Shown piece after piece: positions 44,355 to 55,769 of a DNA stretch of 64,000 nucleotides. The translations under genes were made by a program, and so were the position numbers. The DNA comes from Micrasema longulum. Lineage: Eukaryota; Arthropoda; Insecta; Trichoptera; Brachycentridae. How positions within the stretch are numbered: the first letter of the stretch is position 1; every line of letters begins with the position of its first letter. Location of the stretch: positions 184,242 through 248,241 of the forward strand of contig JAGVSM010002711.1 of assembly GCA_022494885.1 (NCBI GenBank), given 5' to 3'. The notes beneath the pieces were generated by a model that was not told where the DNA came from, did no database searches, and worked only from the letters and a program-made list of their open reading frames with translations.

Positions 44355-44513
44355 TTAGTAAAAGAAATATTTGCGTTCTTATGATTGACTCAAATATTAC
44401 ATTTTGAGGGCCATTTTCAACGAGTTGGAAATAACTTACTATTAGAAAATGGAATAGAGTTGTGGTAGAGAGAGATTCGAACCGAGACACTAACCACAGG
44501 ACTACAACCCGAT
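44355..44513 (-). mobile_element. SINE-3 copy
   Basis: Complement of SINE-3: GAGGGCCATTTTCAACGAGT, ATTAGAAAATGG, then the tRNA-like head with GATTCGAACC and ACCACAGGACTACAACC. It starts about 20 bases after the (AAAT)n tail of the preceding LINE. Confidence 0.8.
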
Positions 44514-44767
44514 TTTAATTGTCTTTCCTATAAAATTGTGTTTTTGGACTTTCTGTTGATTACCTCCTGTGCATGGATTTTGTTTTAGTTTTGGCTCTCA
44601 TTTTTAAATTTATAAAAAAACTGACACAGTTTATGTTAACACCCAATATATTAAAGGATAATATCTATGGGCGGAGGGAACAATCAACTTTGTTCACACG
44701 TGTTCCTAAACACGAAAGTCAAATAACGTTATCAAAAATAATATTATGAATGTACAAAAAATAAATT

Positions 44768-45375
44768 TACTTATTATTGGCTACAAAAAAGTTTTCTCGA
44801 AGAAGAAATTTTTCTAACCTTCTGCCTTAAGCGACTTAACATTAAAGAGTATGTATTCTCAATTATTAGCAATAATTCCGACCATGCTCTAGGACCCGTT
44901 TCGTCTGCTCTAAGGTCTGAGAGATTGTTAGGACGATTAGGGTCTTTGCATAGGATTGTTTCTACTGTTGGTATTAGGATAATGGTTTTTGCGAGGAATT
45001 CAGTGTTATGACGAAAAGTAATTTTGCCTGAGTTCGATAGGGATCATGTTAGGATCTGTGTTTGGATTTTGCCAGTAGTGTCTTGATAATTTGATGTTCC
45101 TCTGTGATTTGGTATAGATACGTACTGTTTTTTTTTCTGTTGCTTGAGTGCATGTTGTATAGGGCAAATTATTCTAATTTTCCTGTGTGGATTTGGGTTT
45201 TGTGTCGTTGTTTGATTTGTTTGTATTACTACGTTCTTCTTCCTTTCCGAGGCGGGATCTGGAGCGTGCGGCAGCGGTCTCAATTTGGAACTAACACTGT
45301 ATTCCTTCACTTCACATACAGGGTAATTAGAAAAAGGTAATTGTGCTGACCATGTGTATTTAATTGATCACAAAT
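44768..45375 (-). pseudogene. Unidentified coding-like frame with one stop
   Basis: One minus frame is open for about 110 codons (SIKYTWSAQLPFSNYPVCEV, KLRPLPHAPDPASERKKNV, QTNQTTTQNPNPHRKIRIIC), meets a TGA at 45041-45043, then continues in the same frame for about 90 codons (SLSNSGKITFRHNTEFLAKT, IILIPTVETILCKDPNRPNN, LRADETGPRAWSELLLIIEN). In DNA this AT-rich such a run is not expected by chance. No family was recognised. It could be a host pseudogene, an exon with read-through intron, or a retroelement ORF1. The sequence is rich in K, Q, N, T. Confidence 0.5.
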
Positions 45376-47424
45376 TAACAATACTGCAGTGAGGAGTACA
45401 ATGAAAGCTTTTAAAGTTTCTTTGTTTTGTTATTTCCGCGGTTTGATTGTAAAGAAATATAAAATTTTCGCTCAATTAGTTTTTAAAAAAATGATATTGA
45501 TATGCGAAACTGAAGAAAGACTCAAGTCTTTATGAACATTTTCAGGAAAGGGGTGGATGTTTTCATTGTAGCAATAATTCAATTGCTATAAATATGGAGA
45601 AAAAAAAATGACATTCTTTCGATGTTAGATGATTCCCGCAATGTTCCGGACAAAAAACTGTCTCCTGAAAAGTAAGACATTTTGACCTGTGATAAATTGA
45701 CCATGGATAAATTGATAAATATATGTATGATGTTTTTATATAACTTATTAAAATATCGTGATATTTTTGAATCTTGAAATAAATAAATGAATAAAAAGTT
45801 TTAAATTTTCAACCTAATTTTTCACAATTACATTTTTGCGTATCCGTAATTTTGGCATTGACCCGACAAGGCATATTACATACTTTATTTGACCCCGTTT
45901 TTTTGGCGTGTAGAGTTTCAACTTAGTTGTGTTTTCAATTTTCACAGCCACGAAAATAATAAGTATTAATGAACGCAAGGAGAAGTTCCCGCGAAATCGC
46001 GTGTGTTTGAAAAATCCACACAAATAACTATCGTAAATTCGGGGTATGTTGTGAACTAAGTGCGTATTTATACCTCTACCTGCATGTTCGTTGCCAGTCG
46101 TAAGGTTTCGGGGATGTTCGTGCAATCACGCGATTTTGATCTCTTTAGAGAGGAAGGACTAAGGCGATAAGGGGATCGATTTCCCCGAGGAATGGGGAAA
46201 ACATATTTCCCAGGTTGAAAAGTAGCGGAGCGCTTTAAAACACAAAACTTTAAATCGATTTCGATTTGGTCGCAGATGTGTGTTTGATTCGTTTATTTGA
46301 TGCGTGCGATGTTAAAATTTGCAAATTATCTTTTTTTTTACTAAGCTATTTCGTTTTAAAAAAAAGAGGCACTTTTCTAAACGCAGGAAAAACTTATTTT
46401 TGGTAAAAATTCATCGAGGAAGATTATTGTTTTTTTTTTAATCATAGGAGACCCGATGAGGAAGTTCAGTGCTACGAAAATTGTATAAAAAATAATCAAG
46501 ATGATTTTTATAAAAATTATCGACTTTTAACTACGTTACAAGCATTTGCTTATCAACCAATCAGCTACAGCGTTGGAAAGATTTCAGGTTTCCGGGAAGC
46601 CAACTTAACAGTCGGCACAACTCTCCGCCGAAAACTATTGACATCACGGGTGGAGTAATTTCAAAATTACAAAACTTTAAAAAATCATGGCGATGATAAT
46701 ACTATGCGGAAACATACAAAAAAGGTTTAATAATCTATTAACAAACAAACAAACATCACTGAACTTTTTCATTTCAGTTGTGAATTACAGCACAATCGCA
46801 TTAAATACTCTTATGTAGCTAAAATATAATTACTTTTCCACTGACCTTTTTTTAATTTAGAAGATTGCAGCTTGACGATCGTCAAGCTGCGATTACCAAA
46901 TATCGCGATTTGACACCAGCGCAACGCCCCGATTACAATGGGAAGTTATCATTTATCTTCAATTTTTTCTCGAAAATGAAATTAAGTTTTATGTATAAAA
47001 AGCAGAAAATACATCCATTTTGTTCTTCTAAACACGTTCAATTATAGGTTACCGACGAAAGTTCTTTGGATGTTCATGCAAATACACTCATTTTCGTACA
47101 CAAATATCGGTTTTTCTTTATAGACAGTCGAAGATAAGGAGACTTATTATGTCGCAATTTCGTTTCGAAAGTTCGTTTGTTCGTAATATATTCATCTTAT
47201 TCTAACGCAATCAAAATCATATTTCACTCTCGTTTCCTCTCATACGAAACGAATTAGTTACAGCACAAGGCCACAGATATTATTATGCTAGATTTGTGAC
47301 GATCGTAAAGTCTTGCTGATAAACAATGTCGAACGTCAAATAGTATCGCGAGTTGGTACCAGATATATTCGACTTTCAATCGTCATTTGTCGACCGTCAA
47401 ATATCCTGAGTTGTTAGAAGATAT
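45376..47424. other. Unassigned DNA
   Basis: Partly less AT-rich (45930-46260). A 103-codon minus frame at 45814-46125 has no recognised homology. A plus frame after an AATTTAG acceptor-like site at 46855 reads RLQLDDRQAAITKYRDLTPA, but no donor was found. A 24-bp palindrome is listed separately. Confidence 0.35.
46867..46890. repeat. 24-bp perfect palindrome
   Basis: GCAGCTTGACGA followed directly by its reverse complement TCGTCAAGCTGC. There is no spacer and flanking bases do not pair. Confidence 0.95.
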
Positions 47425-47530
47425 TTATTTATTTATTAATATACACGGCACGCAGAGCCTTTTACCTTACAGAAATACATATTGATTAGAATATAAATAA
47501 TCCCATATAATGTGAAAAAGAAAAAAAAGT
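47425..47530 (-). mobile_element. LINE-I 3' tail
   Basis: TTAATATACACGGCACGCAG, AGCCTTTTACCTTACAGAAA and TATAATGTGAAAAAG match 23835-23965. Confidence 0.7.
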
Positions 47531-47789
47531 ATTGTAACATAAACTCTATAACACAGCAGTTTCATATAAAGAAAATGCTTAGATATAGATTATAATAATG
47601 AAAATAAAAAATGTGTGTGGTTACGCCACATTTACTATATGTGTGTTACACGTTTGATTTATTTGCTGCCTACTGGGCCCTGGTTAAGAAGTTGCAATTC
47701 CTACTGTAGGTAGGTACCACATTTTTGTCTCCGGCCCAACATAAACATACTTTATTCAAACGCATTTAACAAAAAAAGAACAAAATATA

Positions 47790-48012
47790 ACAACCGAACT
47801 GTCATCGTGTGTGCACGTCCTTTTGATATTCTCACCGCGATCGCGAATAAGTTTTTTTTTGTGATCAATAGCTCATTAAATTTACTGTGTCGTGATATAA
47901 TATAATAATGATCAAGGAACCACGTCAAGTGCCCCTTCTTCCTGACCACAGGATCTGTCAGAACCCCAATACAAGGTAGGTAATTGCATTCATTGTATTG
48001 GAGTTCGGTTGT
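47790..48012. repeat. Possible small inverted-repeat element
   Basis: ACAACCGAACT at 47790-47800 and its exact complement at 48002-48012 bracket 223 bases. A long A-run follows at 48018-48033. A 104-codon minus frame (48066-47752) spans it with no recognised family. Confidence 0.3.
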
Positions 48013-48033
48013 AAAGTAAAAAAAAAAAAAAAC

Positions 48034-48994
48034 ATTCCGCGAACCAGACCAATTTTGAGCATTCATCTGCCAACAGGCAAGTAGCGCAATCAGTGTGCAT
48101 ATAAAGTTTTTAATTTTAAAAATAAGTTTTTTTTCAATTGTTTAAGAGGTGTAAAGTATGCATTATATACATTATATACAATATATATAAATGTATAAAA
48201 GTACACATATTTTCGATTTTTAACGATCATAAAATGTCGGGAAAAATACAGTTCTGTGCGGAATAGAACCAGAGCCCTGGACGTTTGTAAAAATCTAGTA
48301 TCCTGTAGTCCTGGGTTCAACTCTGGCAGGGGTTACATTGTTTTCAAAGGTTTTTTGAACTTCAATATTTCATTGTTTTTGGACCTACACATGAAGCGTA
48401 AGAATTTGTCGATCGTCACGTGTCGAAGACAAATTATTGGGTATATTTGTGCCTTAACATATCGATGTATTTCAATCTAAATGCTTTTCTATCCGAGTTA
48501 GTAATGAAAGTTCTAGTGTTACGCGTTAAAAAATAAGTATATCCGACAACAATTTAATTTACATGCGAAATGACTTATTTTCCTGGAAATAGTAGGATAT
48601 TAGAGAATGTAGAAATTTCTAGGTGGGAAAACAAAGAAATTGGGCAATCATAACTCTACAGAATAAATTTACTATGGTTTTTACATTTCTGATATAAGAA
48701 TCCCCGTTTTTTTATTCATAGTAATTTTATGAGTCTTGGGAATTTCTATTTTATTTATGTAAGAAACAACTACAGAAATTATATAAATAAATAAGTACAA
48801 AAATAATAGTGCGTTAATTATATAACTTGGTATATTTAAATATAATATCATAGAATTCAAAATAGTTCAGAAACCGCATACGCGTATCAAACAGAAGGTG
48901 ACTAAACGATTCTTAAACGAGTAATTTTACGTTTTAACCCATTAGTTTCTTTGTAGACGTCGCTCAGTACGCAACTCCTGATTTGAATTGAACT
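48034..48994. other. Unassigned DNA
   Basis: 48250-48345 has a tRNA-ish GGTTCAACTC motif but no cloverleaf. Otherwise AT-rich with no gene. Confidence 0.4.
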
Positions 48995-49533
48995 ATGCCG
49001 TGTTGTGTCGTTTTAAAGTTAAGAAATGCTGCTGGGATCAACAAGAAACAGGATGGGATCACATTTCATGTGTAAGTAGCCAATGCATGTGTAAGTAGCA
49101 AATGCATTACTAGAAATTTGTATTATTTTTTCACTTGTCAGATTATCAAAGAAAACAAAATGGATATTTTGTTAGTGTTGCCGGGGTAGTCATCTTTTTT
49201 ACGCTACTTTTTATTAATAAGAACATTGGTTTTATTTTATTTTTTGAATTTTAGCTTCCCTGCTGATAAAAAAGGGAAATGGAGTGGATAAAAATAATAC
49301 GAAGAGTACAGCGAGATGAGTTTTGGAAACCCACAAAGCGAAGGATAATTTGCTCAATGCATTTTGAGGAGAACTGTTTTTACGGCACAAAAAGTCATTT
49401 ATCTAAATGTAAAACTCTAATTATTCGTTCTGTTTCTAAAAGGCAATATTACAAAAAGCTTTCTCAACAAAGGGGAAATCAAAACGATCGGGTAAACTGT
49501 ATTGATATGGTTTTATTAAAAAGGTATTTTTGA
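48995..49533 (+). pseudogene. THAP-domain gene remnant, two exons
   Basis: Exon 1 (48995-49071) starts ATG and encodes MPCCVVLKLRNAAGINKKQD, GITFHV. An intron GTAAGT...TTTTAG (49072-49254, 183 bases) follows. Exon 2 continues the codon as FPADKKGK, then needs a one-base shift to reach EWIKIIRRVQRDEFWKPTKR, RIICSMHFEENCFYG, and ends at a TGA at 49531-49533. The start near M-x-x-C, the F-P-x-D, W-x-x-x-I, P-T-K and C-S-x-H-F order is that of the C2CH THAP DNA-binding domain. The Cys expected 4-5 residues after C4 is Lys/Leu here, so one zinc ligand is missing. With the frameshift this points to a pseudogene. No P-element-type transposase follows; a LINE fragment begins at 49616. A sequencing indel could mimic the frameshift but not the lost ligand. 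Confidence 0.75.
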
Positions 49534-49615
49534 TAGAAATGGGGAAATTGGTAAAAAGTTTTACTAAACTCTTCATTCGAAAAAAATCGTTGATATCTTT
49601 CTCTCAAAAAGAATT

Positions 49616-49850
49616 AAAATGGCTTTTTTTTGGACTTTAATAAACTTTCAATTTCTTTCTCTTTTATACAACGTTCTTCGAAACCCGGCACCTCGGTATC
49701 TATCTGAGAATTTAGTTTAACTTTCCAATCATGGACTAGCACTTTGCTCATCTAATGAGAGAACTAACGAATGTTTGACCACTCGGATTAAACAACACCG
49801 TGGTGGACATTTGACCGACATCATCTTTAAAACATCAAATATTATTTAAC
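49616..49850 (+). mobile_element. LINE RT C-terminal fragment
   Basis: Plus frame: LINFQFLSLLYNVLRNPAPR, YLSENLV, stop, LSNHGLALCSSNERTNECLT, TRIKQHRGG. It parallels INFQSLSLLHNILYNSHGPK and LSDRGLSLRSSQKRT in the fragment at 39484, so the same LINE type. Confidence 0.7.
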
Positions 49851-50255
49851 GTGACATAAAAATATCCGTTTTATGCAAAATAAAATTTGTTTAATTTTTT
49901 AAGTTCAAAGTTCATTAATTCAATTACTCTTATTAAATGATTCTTTACTTATCTATTCTGTTGTGTCAATCAATGAATCCGCAGAAACAATAAGATTTTA
50001 GAGAAATTAACAAATAGCTTTTTTTGTAATAAAGTTATCTTACATTCGTGTTGTGGCTATATTTTTCGCTATCTGGCAATATTACGCGGCGGCTTCAAGC
50101 ATGCGCGCGGCGAAAGTGGGGCGAAGTGGGGAGATTTTTGGGCACAGTCTGATGTATTTAAATGTGATTCTACGCTCTTTCTGAACTATTTTTAATTATA
50201 TTTATAAGATATAAATTTAAAATACTTGTACTAGTACACTTTCACTTATTTATTT

Positions 50256-50372
50256 GACCAATTAGAGCTTTCACCCTCTAATGGGCATCTTTAGACTGAT
50301 AAATATTATACTGTGTAAGAATCATTAGTTAATTCAAAACTAAATATTATCTTAAGCATTAGTACATTAAAC
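50256..50372. mobile_element. FB2 left-arm fragment
   Basis: GACCAATTAGAGCTTTCACC, CTCTAATGGGCATCTTTAGA and AAAACTAAATATTATCTTAA match 41316-41420. No right arm follows; a LINE fragment starts at 50395. Confidence 0.75.
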
Positions 50373-50394
50373 AAATTTGGTTTCACTTCCAACC

Positions 50395-51600
50395 TTTTGG
50401 AATTCATGTCAAATTCATGTCAAACATTATCGTCAACAGTATGTCACCTACGGAAACCACATTACAAATTCTGGAACTCCCCAAGGACCCAATCTGGGGC
50501 CTCTTCTTTTCGTTATTTTATAAATAATATTGGTGACTCGATCAAAAACTCCGACTGCCTTTTTTTGCTGACGATGTCAAGACTTTTAAATCTACTAAAA
50601 GTGCTGAGAACTCATCTTGCCTCCAAAATGATTTGATAAATTTATGGCATTTGTCTGTATCTAACAAATCACATTTTAGCATACCAAAATGCTGCGTTAT
50701 CTCGTATATCCGCTCTAAAGAAACATCTCTATTTCTTTACAACATAAATGATGTAGTTTACCTAGAAACTACCAAATTGATATTGGTATTATTTTTTAAA
50801 CAAATTTTACGTTTAAGTCCTATATTACTAGTATTGTAGATAAATCTAGTAAGATGCTTGGATTTGTACTTCAAAATTCTAGATATTTCAATAATACTAC
50901 TGCAATTCGCACATTATATGATTCACTAGTCCGCAGCATACTAGAATACTCTTCTATAATTTAGGACCCTTCTGAATCAAACCACATCCTTGAAATAGAA
51001 AAGGTTCAAAAGCGATTTTTGCGATACTTATATCCTAAAAAAAATATTGAAAAATCATTCTTGTATCCATCATTATTTCTACCAGAAGATGCTGGATTTC
51101 AACACCCTTGAATCTCGTCGTCAAATTTTTCTTGACAAACATTTTCTATAGGCTGATTTCTGGAAGTATATATAATCCAAATATACCGAAAGAGATCAGG
51201 CTGTATGTTTCCAATAACTATATTAGAGCGAGATCTCATGCATTGTTTTACACGCCCAGAAGCCGTACAAATGCAAGTCAGAATTCACCCATTGAAAGGA
51301 CAATTCGATTGCTGAATACGGCTTCTGCGTATAATATGGATTTATTTGTCTGTACATATCGGCAGTTGAGCAGCTATCTGCTTTCTTTTAAATTATTTCT
51401 AACTTGTGTTTACAGTCTGCATTACTTGATGGGTCAAACAGCCTGCAAAGTAATTCAGACTACAATTGAGGACCGTTTTAACAAAGCGAAATATCTACAA
51501 AATGTAAATTTTTCAGGAGAAGGTATTTTCATGTTAAAAATAAAACTATTACGATTTAAATAAAATAAAAAATTATACTTAATAGATATATAAAATCCTT
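50395..51600 (+). mobile_element. LINE ORF2 remnant with RT palm motifs
   Basis: Several frames together give QYVTYGNHITNSGTPQGPNL, GPLLF, INNIGDSIKNSDCLF, ADDVKTFKSTKSAENSSCLQ, NDLINLW. Then come SKMLGFVLQNSRYFNNTTAI, RTLYDSLVRSILEYSS, EIEKVQKRFLRYLYPKK and NNYIRARSHALFYTPRSRTN. So the G-x-P-Q-G-x-x-L-G-P-x-x-F motif, the A-D-D catalytic box, thumb and C terminus are present in order, with multiple frameshifts and stops. The fingers and endonuclease upstream are missing. It is the most complete RT remnant in the window; block order suggests the jockey group. Confidence 0.85.
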
Positions 51601-54019
51601 AAATCCTAAAATCAACAATGTAAAATCAGTAAAGTTATTTATAAAAATGTTCTAAATTCACGAATTTTCACAAAAAATAAATATTTACATATTTTTGTAA
51701 TAGGAATGTAGGGAAAATTGATTTATGCTGAGAATTAAATTAATTTACTTTTGCGTGAAATCTTTTTAAACTGATTTTTTTGTAAAATTATATGTCTACT
51801 GACATATCTAAGTACCTGTGTAAATATATACATTTAGGTATTTACCTCCTCTATATTTTTTACATACATGATAGAACAAATAAAGTGTTAACAAAATAAA
51901 TTTAAAATAATATTATTTTATTATTATTATTTTACTTCTTTTTTCTTGGCCGAAATTGTGTTTTGTTTGTGATTTTTTTTCGATTTTAAAAAACTTAACA
52001 CCCCAAAAAAAGTATATATTTTTCTTTGTGAAAACTCTATGTAGTGTAGTTATTTCGTTTTGTAAAAAATCACGATATTTGAACCGCTACAACTTCGCAT
52101 ATATATCATTTTTTTAATGTTTTATTTCACCAACCGATAAAGCTCACATGGAAGAACCCATTCCAATTTAAAAAATGCATATGTTTTTTTTGTAGAAATT
52201 TTGCTTTGTGAAAACGGTCCTCAATTGTCAAATAAATAAATAAAAAAACGTAATAGAATTTCACCAAGAATTTTCAACGAATACATATTAAGTCAAAAAT
52301 TTTCATAAATACTTTTTTTTCATTATATGCAACACTAAACAATAATGTATCTTCACTGGGGTAACCCGTACTGCGAACATTTAAATATATACTTTTTAAT
52401 TTCTTAATGTGAGGATAATCATAGAAATTTATAAAATATTTAAACAGTTTAAAACACTACGAGTATACACATAGTGAACATAGAGCGAAAAATAGTCAGG
52501 TCAAATATTGCTATTTAGAGATTTTCTGACTAAGTTTTTAGTGCTGCATGGTATTTTTTACTGAAAAAAATCAAGTCCGCTTATATCTAAAAGTTTTTTA
52601 CAAAAATAACTGTATTGATCAAGTCAGTCTATGAACATTTGCCACAAGAAATATTGACTAAATCAAAATACATCCATGGTAATATAATACATCGCTTTTG
52701 TTTTGTAATATGTAAAGCAAGAAAAACTTAAAATCAAAAGTGTACTAAATAACAAAACTAAGTTCGTGTCTATGTAAAAACATCAATCTTAATTTGCCAA
52801 CAAACGTGAATTCTGACTTGGTCAGTTTTCTTTGTATGCTCACAATATGTATATTGAATTTCTCTGTTTCCCCGTATATTATTTATAATAGACGGCTTGT
52901 AGACATTCTTATTCTTATTCTTGGTGGTAGGGGTCAGTGCTGTGCAAGCTCCTGACGTCACTGCGACCTGTGAAAATTTATTGTGACGGGTCCCCCTGAA
53001 TAGTTCTCGCCCTCCTAGCCCAGGTCTATAAAGAGTTCGTCTACTGTGTGGAAGACGAGAGTTTACATTTTGCTAAATCTCCCCGTCCAAGCCCAGATCC
53101 GTAAAGTATCGGGCTATTATATACAGTTTTTACTATGATATAATATAATAATTTTTTTGTTGATTGGCAATTGAAAAATAAAACGAAATTTCCAAATTAA
53201 GAATTTTTTAACGCTTTGTCCTCAGGAGGTTTTTAATTTTAAAAATTTAACGTTTTATGCATTTTATTTATTTACGAGATAAACCCGGCTATGCTTTGCT
53301 ATTGCTATTGAGTCATGTAATTAGAGTATAGCATTTTTTCAAATTACAGGGATTATTGGATGAGTAAGGAAAGTGAAAAAACTAAAAACATAAAAAAAAT
53401 AAAAAAATAAAAAAAATTTTAATAAAAAAAACATAAAAACACACTTTACCATAAAAACTTTTTTTATTGTAAAAAAAAATAGTAAATGTGATAGTTTAAT
53501 TGATTCAATGCAAAAGTGCAGAAGGTAAATAGATAATGATTATTTTGTTGCTTTTTGATGAGTAAGCTACTCCGGTTCTGTATTTATTTATTTTTTATCT
53601 TAAAATTGCGTGATCATTCACTTATTTTTTGCTTTTTTTTTGCATCTTCTAAATATTTTTTTTGAAAGCATCAATTACATGTACTTTTTTTCGCTCCCTA
53701 TATCTAAGTTAGTAGTAATTATTATTATAAAACCATGTAGGACTATCATATGATTAATTGTAAAGGATCTTTACCGACAAGCCATATTCATTGGCTTGGT
53801 GAGTCCTGTAAAAAAAAAAAAAATTTCAAAAATGTTTTAAAATAACTAAAATGTAATATTGTGTGTAAATAATAAATAAATAAATAAAAAATATTGGATA
53901 TGTTTTAAGGTCAAACCTACAACCATTCAAAATCTTAATTTCCTTAAGCGGGTAACCTACTTAACCCTATGTTTTTTTTTAAATTTTAGGGTGCTGAAAA
54001 TTTTGTAAATATGACTTAT
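51601..54019. other. Unassigned AT-rich DNA
   Basis: No gene or SINE recognised. 52920-53110 is GC-richer (GACGTCACTGCGACCTGTGA, CTCCTAGCCCAGGTCTATAA) and looks like a repeat without a partner here. 53380-53480 is a long A/T tract. Confidence 0.4.
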
Positions 54020-54360
54020 TTAAAAAATTGCCCGTGAAGGTAACCAATACTACGTCAAGTAAAGGTAAATTGTTATCATAATAATTTTCCTATCTGCAAC
54101 CAGTGGTGCATTGGGCAGTGCACTATTACGCCAACTGCAACGTATCCGGATAAATTGTATTACCTGGAATATAAGGTGATCAGTCTCATGCTTCAGACGC
54201 TAGTCAAGGGACGGTTAAAAAATTGCCAAGATAAACAATTTTCCACAAAAGTTAAATCAATGCTCGCAAATGTAAATAATTGGCCGTATATGTAAACAAT
54301 TTTCACTAAAAGTAAGAAATTGGCACGAAAAATAAAGAATTATCTGTATAATAAAATTAC
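54020..54360. repeat. Degenerate ~20-bp minisatellite, split by a SINE
   Basis: Successive 20-mers TGCTCGCAAATGTAAATAAT, TGGCCGTATATGTAAACAAT, TTTCACTAAAAGTAAGAAAT and TGGCACGAAAAATAAAGAAT at about 54250-54340 share a T-x-x-C-x-x-x-A-A-x-G-T-A-A-x-x-A-A-T pattern. A matching unit TGCCCGTGAAGGTAACCAAT lies at about 54029-54048, left of the SINE. Confidence 0.65.
54073..54214 (-). mobile_element. SINE-1 copy, 3' part
   Basis: Complement of SINE-1 body: GTGGTGCATTGGGCAGTGCA, CCAACTGCAACGTATCCGGA, AAGGTGATCAGTCTCATGCT. The tRNA-like head is absent, so the copy is 5'-truncated. Confidence 0.75.
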
Positions 54361-55054
54361 AATTTATTTGTATGAAAGATAAAAATTCACCTTAAATGTA
54401 ATCGTCTTTTGATATAACTGTATAACGCTAATAATGATTTTAATTTTTGAATACGATTTTCATAGTTCGCGTTGCCATTTTATAAACAATGAACGTACAT
54501 TTTCCAAATAAGGTTAGTCGACAGGAGTCATAATCAATATAACAATGCAGTGGGAAAATGTCAAAGTGCCCTTTGCACGATTTGACATATTGACATAAAA
54601 ACAGCAGTGCTATGAACGTACCTATAAGTGTTATGATAACTGCCTAGCAAACGGATTTAATGATTGTGTCTGATTTTAATCTATTTTAAATGTTTTACCT
54701 GCGGTTTTGTTCGCGTGGTATTAGGGAGAAATTAATTAGGTAATTAATTAGTTCTTTTCCTTAAAAGGTAAAACACGGGAGCCCATTTTTTGTAGTTTTG
54801 ATGTTAAAAATGTAGAAATTACCGCAATGAGCTCTTCTTTGCGTGAACAAAACACCAAAGAACACTTTTGTTAAAAAAATGTTTTAATAGCCCAAATCAA
54901 TTCAACACAGGACTTTTTGGTTCCATGGAGTTGGGACTTGTATCTCAATAAATGTTTAAATAAATATATTGTAAATAAAAATAATAATGCATAAAACATC
55001 AGTTGTCCCAGATTTAATATGTACTATCATAATTAAATCAATCATTACTTTACA
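54361..55054. other. Unassigned DNA
   Basis: 54690-54760 has CCTGCGGTTTTGTTCGCGTG and GGTATTAGGGAGAAATTAAT, whose complement occurs at 20890-20945 (TCTCCCTAATACCATGCCAG, CGAAACCGCGGGTCAAAGCT). So a further repeat family is present. No gene. Confidence 0.5.
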
Positions 55055-55200
55055 TTGAAAATACTTCATAGTTTTAATTATCTCATTCTTTTAAATTTAT
55101 TTGTTAATTATGTTGTCAATGCGTTCTCTACCACAAAATTTTGGATTTTTGCTGACGATAATAAGATTCTTAAAGTATTTAAAAAGGTTGGTGAATCAAT
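55055..55200 (+). mobile_element. RT palm fragment with F-A-D-D box
   Basis: Plus frame: LLNLFVNYVVNAFSTTKFWI, FADDNKILKVFKKVGES. The F-A-D-D-x-K-I/L box preceded by a degenerate L-F-x-N-x-[IV] segment identifies the catalytic part of a non-LTR reverse transcriptase. Nothing homologous continues on either side. Confidence 0.65.
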
Positions 55201-55769
55201 ATACTTTGTTAAAGGCGTAAGCCATCGAATAAATAAATATCATTATATTATACATTTGAAGGGTACGGAAATTAAAGGATGAATGTCAAATAAGAAAGTT
55301 TTGAAATGTAACGTTTTCAAGTTTTGAACCCTCTTGGACATAAAAGTAAACTTTTAAATATAAAATAACAATAATTGAATAAAAAACTCGTATTGTTTTA
55401 TATAATCTAAAATGCTTTTCATTTATATTAAACTATCGCTTTTTTCCAGTATTTAACTGAAATTTATCATTTATTACTTAAATGCAATGTTTTCTTGTTT
55501 AATTATCTTAGAACGTAGAGCCTTTATGTCAAATTTTACTAAACAGAAATGTAGATCATGTGAACTGCTGTCTTATGCCATAATTATTTATTTTATTCGA
55601 TTTACTACGGTCCACAAACAATGAACAATACATACGACATAAGAATCTAGGACTAACGAAAAAAGAAACAGCTTTGTGTACACAGCAATAAAGTTCTACA
55701 ATTCACTTTCCGATGATTTAAACAATATACAAAATATATACGCACTAAAAAAACATATTAAAAAGTGAT

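Noticed and set aside
47790..48012. Definite MITE
   Set aside because: Only 11 bases of inverted ends, no clear duplication and no second copy; kept only as a low-confidence feature.
48250..48345. Possible further tRNA-derived SINE head (CTGGGTTCAACTCTGG)
   Set aside because: No second copy in the window, no A-box at the right distance and no tail.
54020..54360. CRISPR-like regular repeats of about 20 bases
   Set aside because: Units are diverged and contiguous with no unique spacers of constant length.
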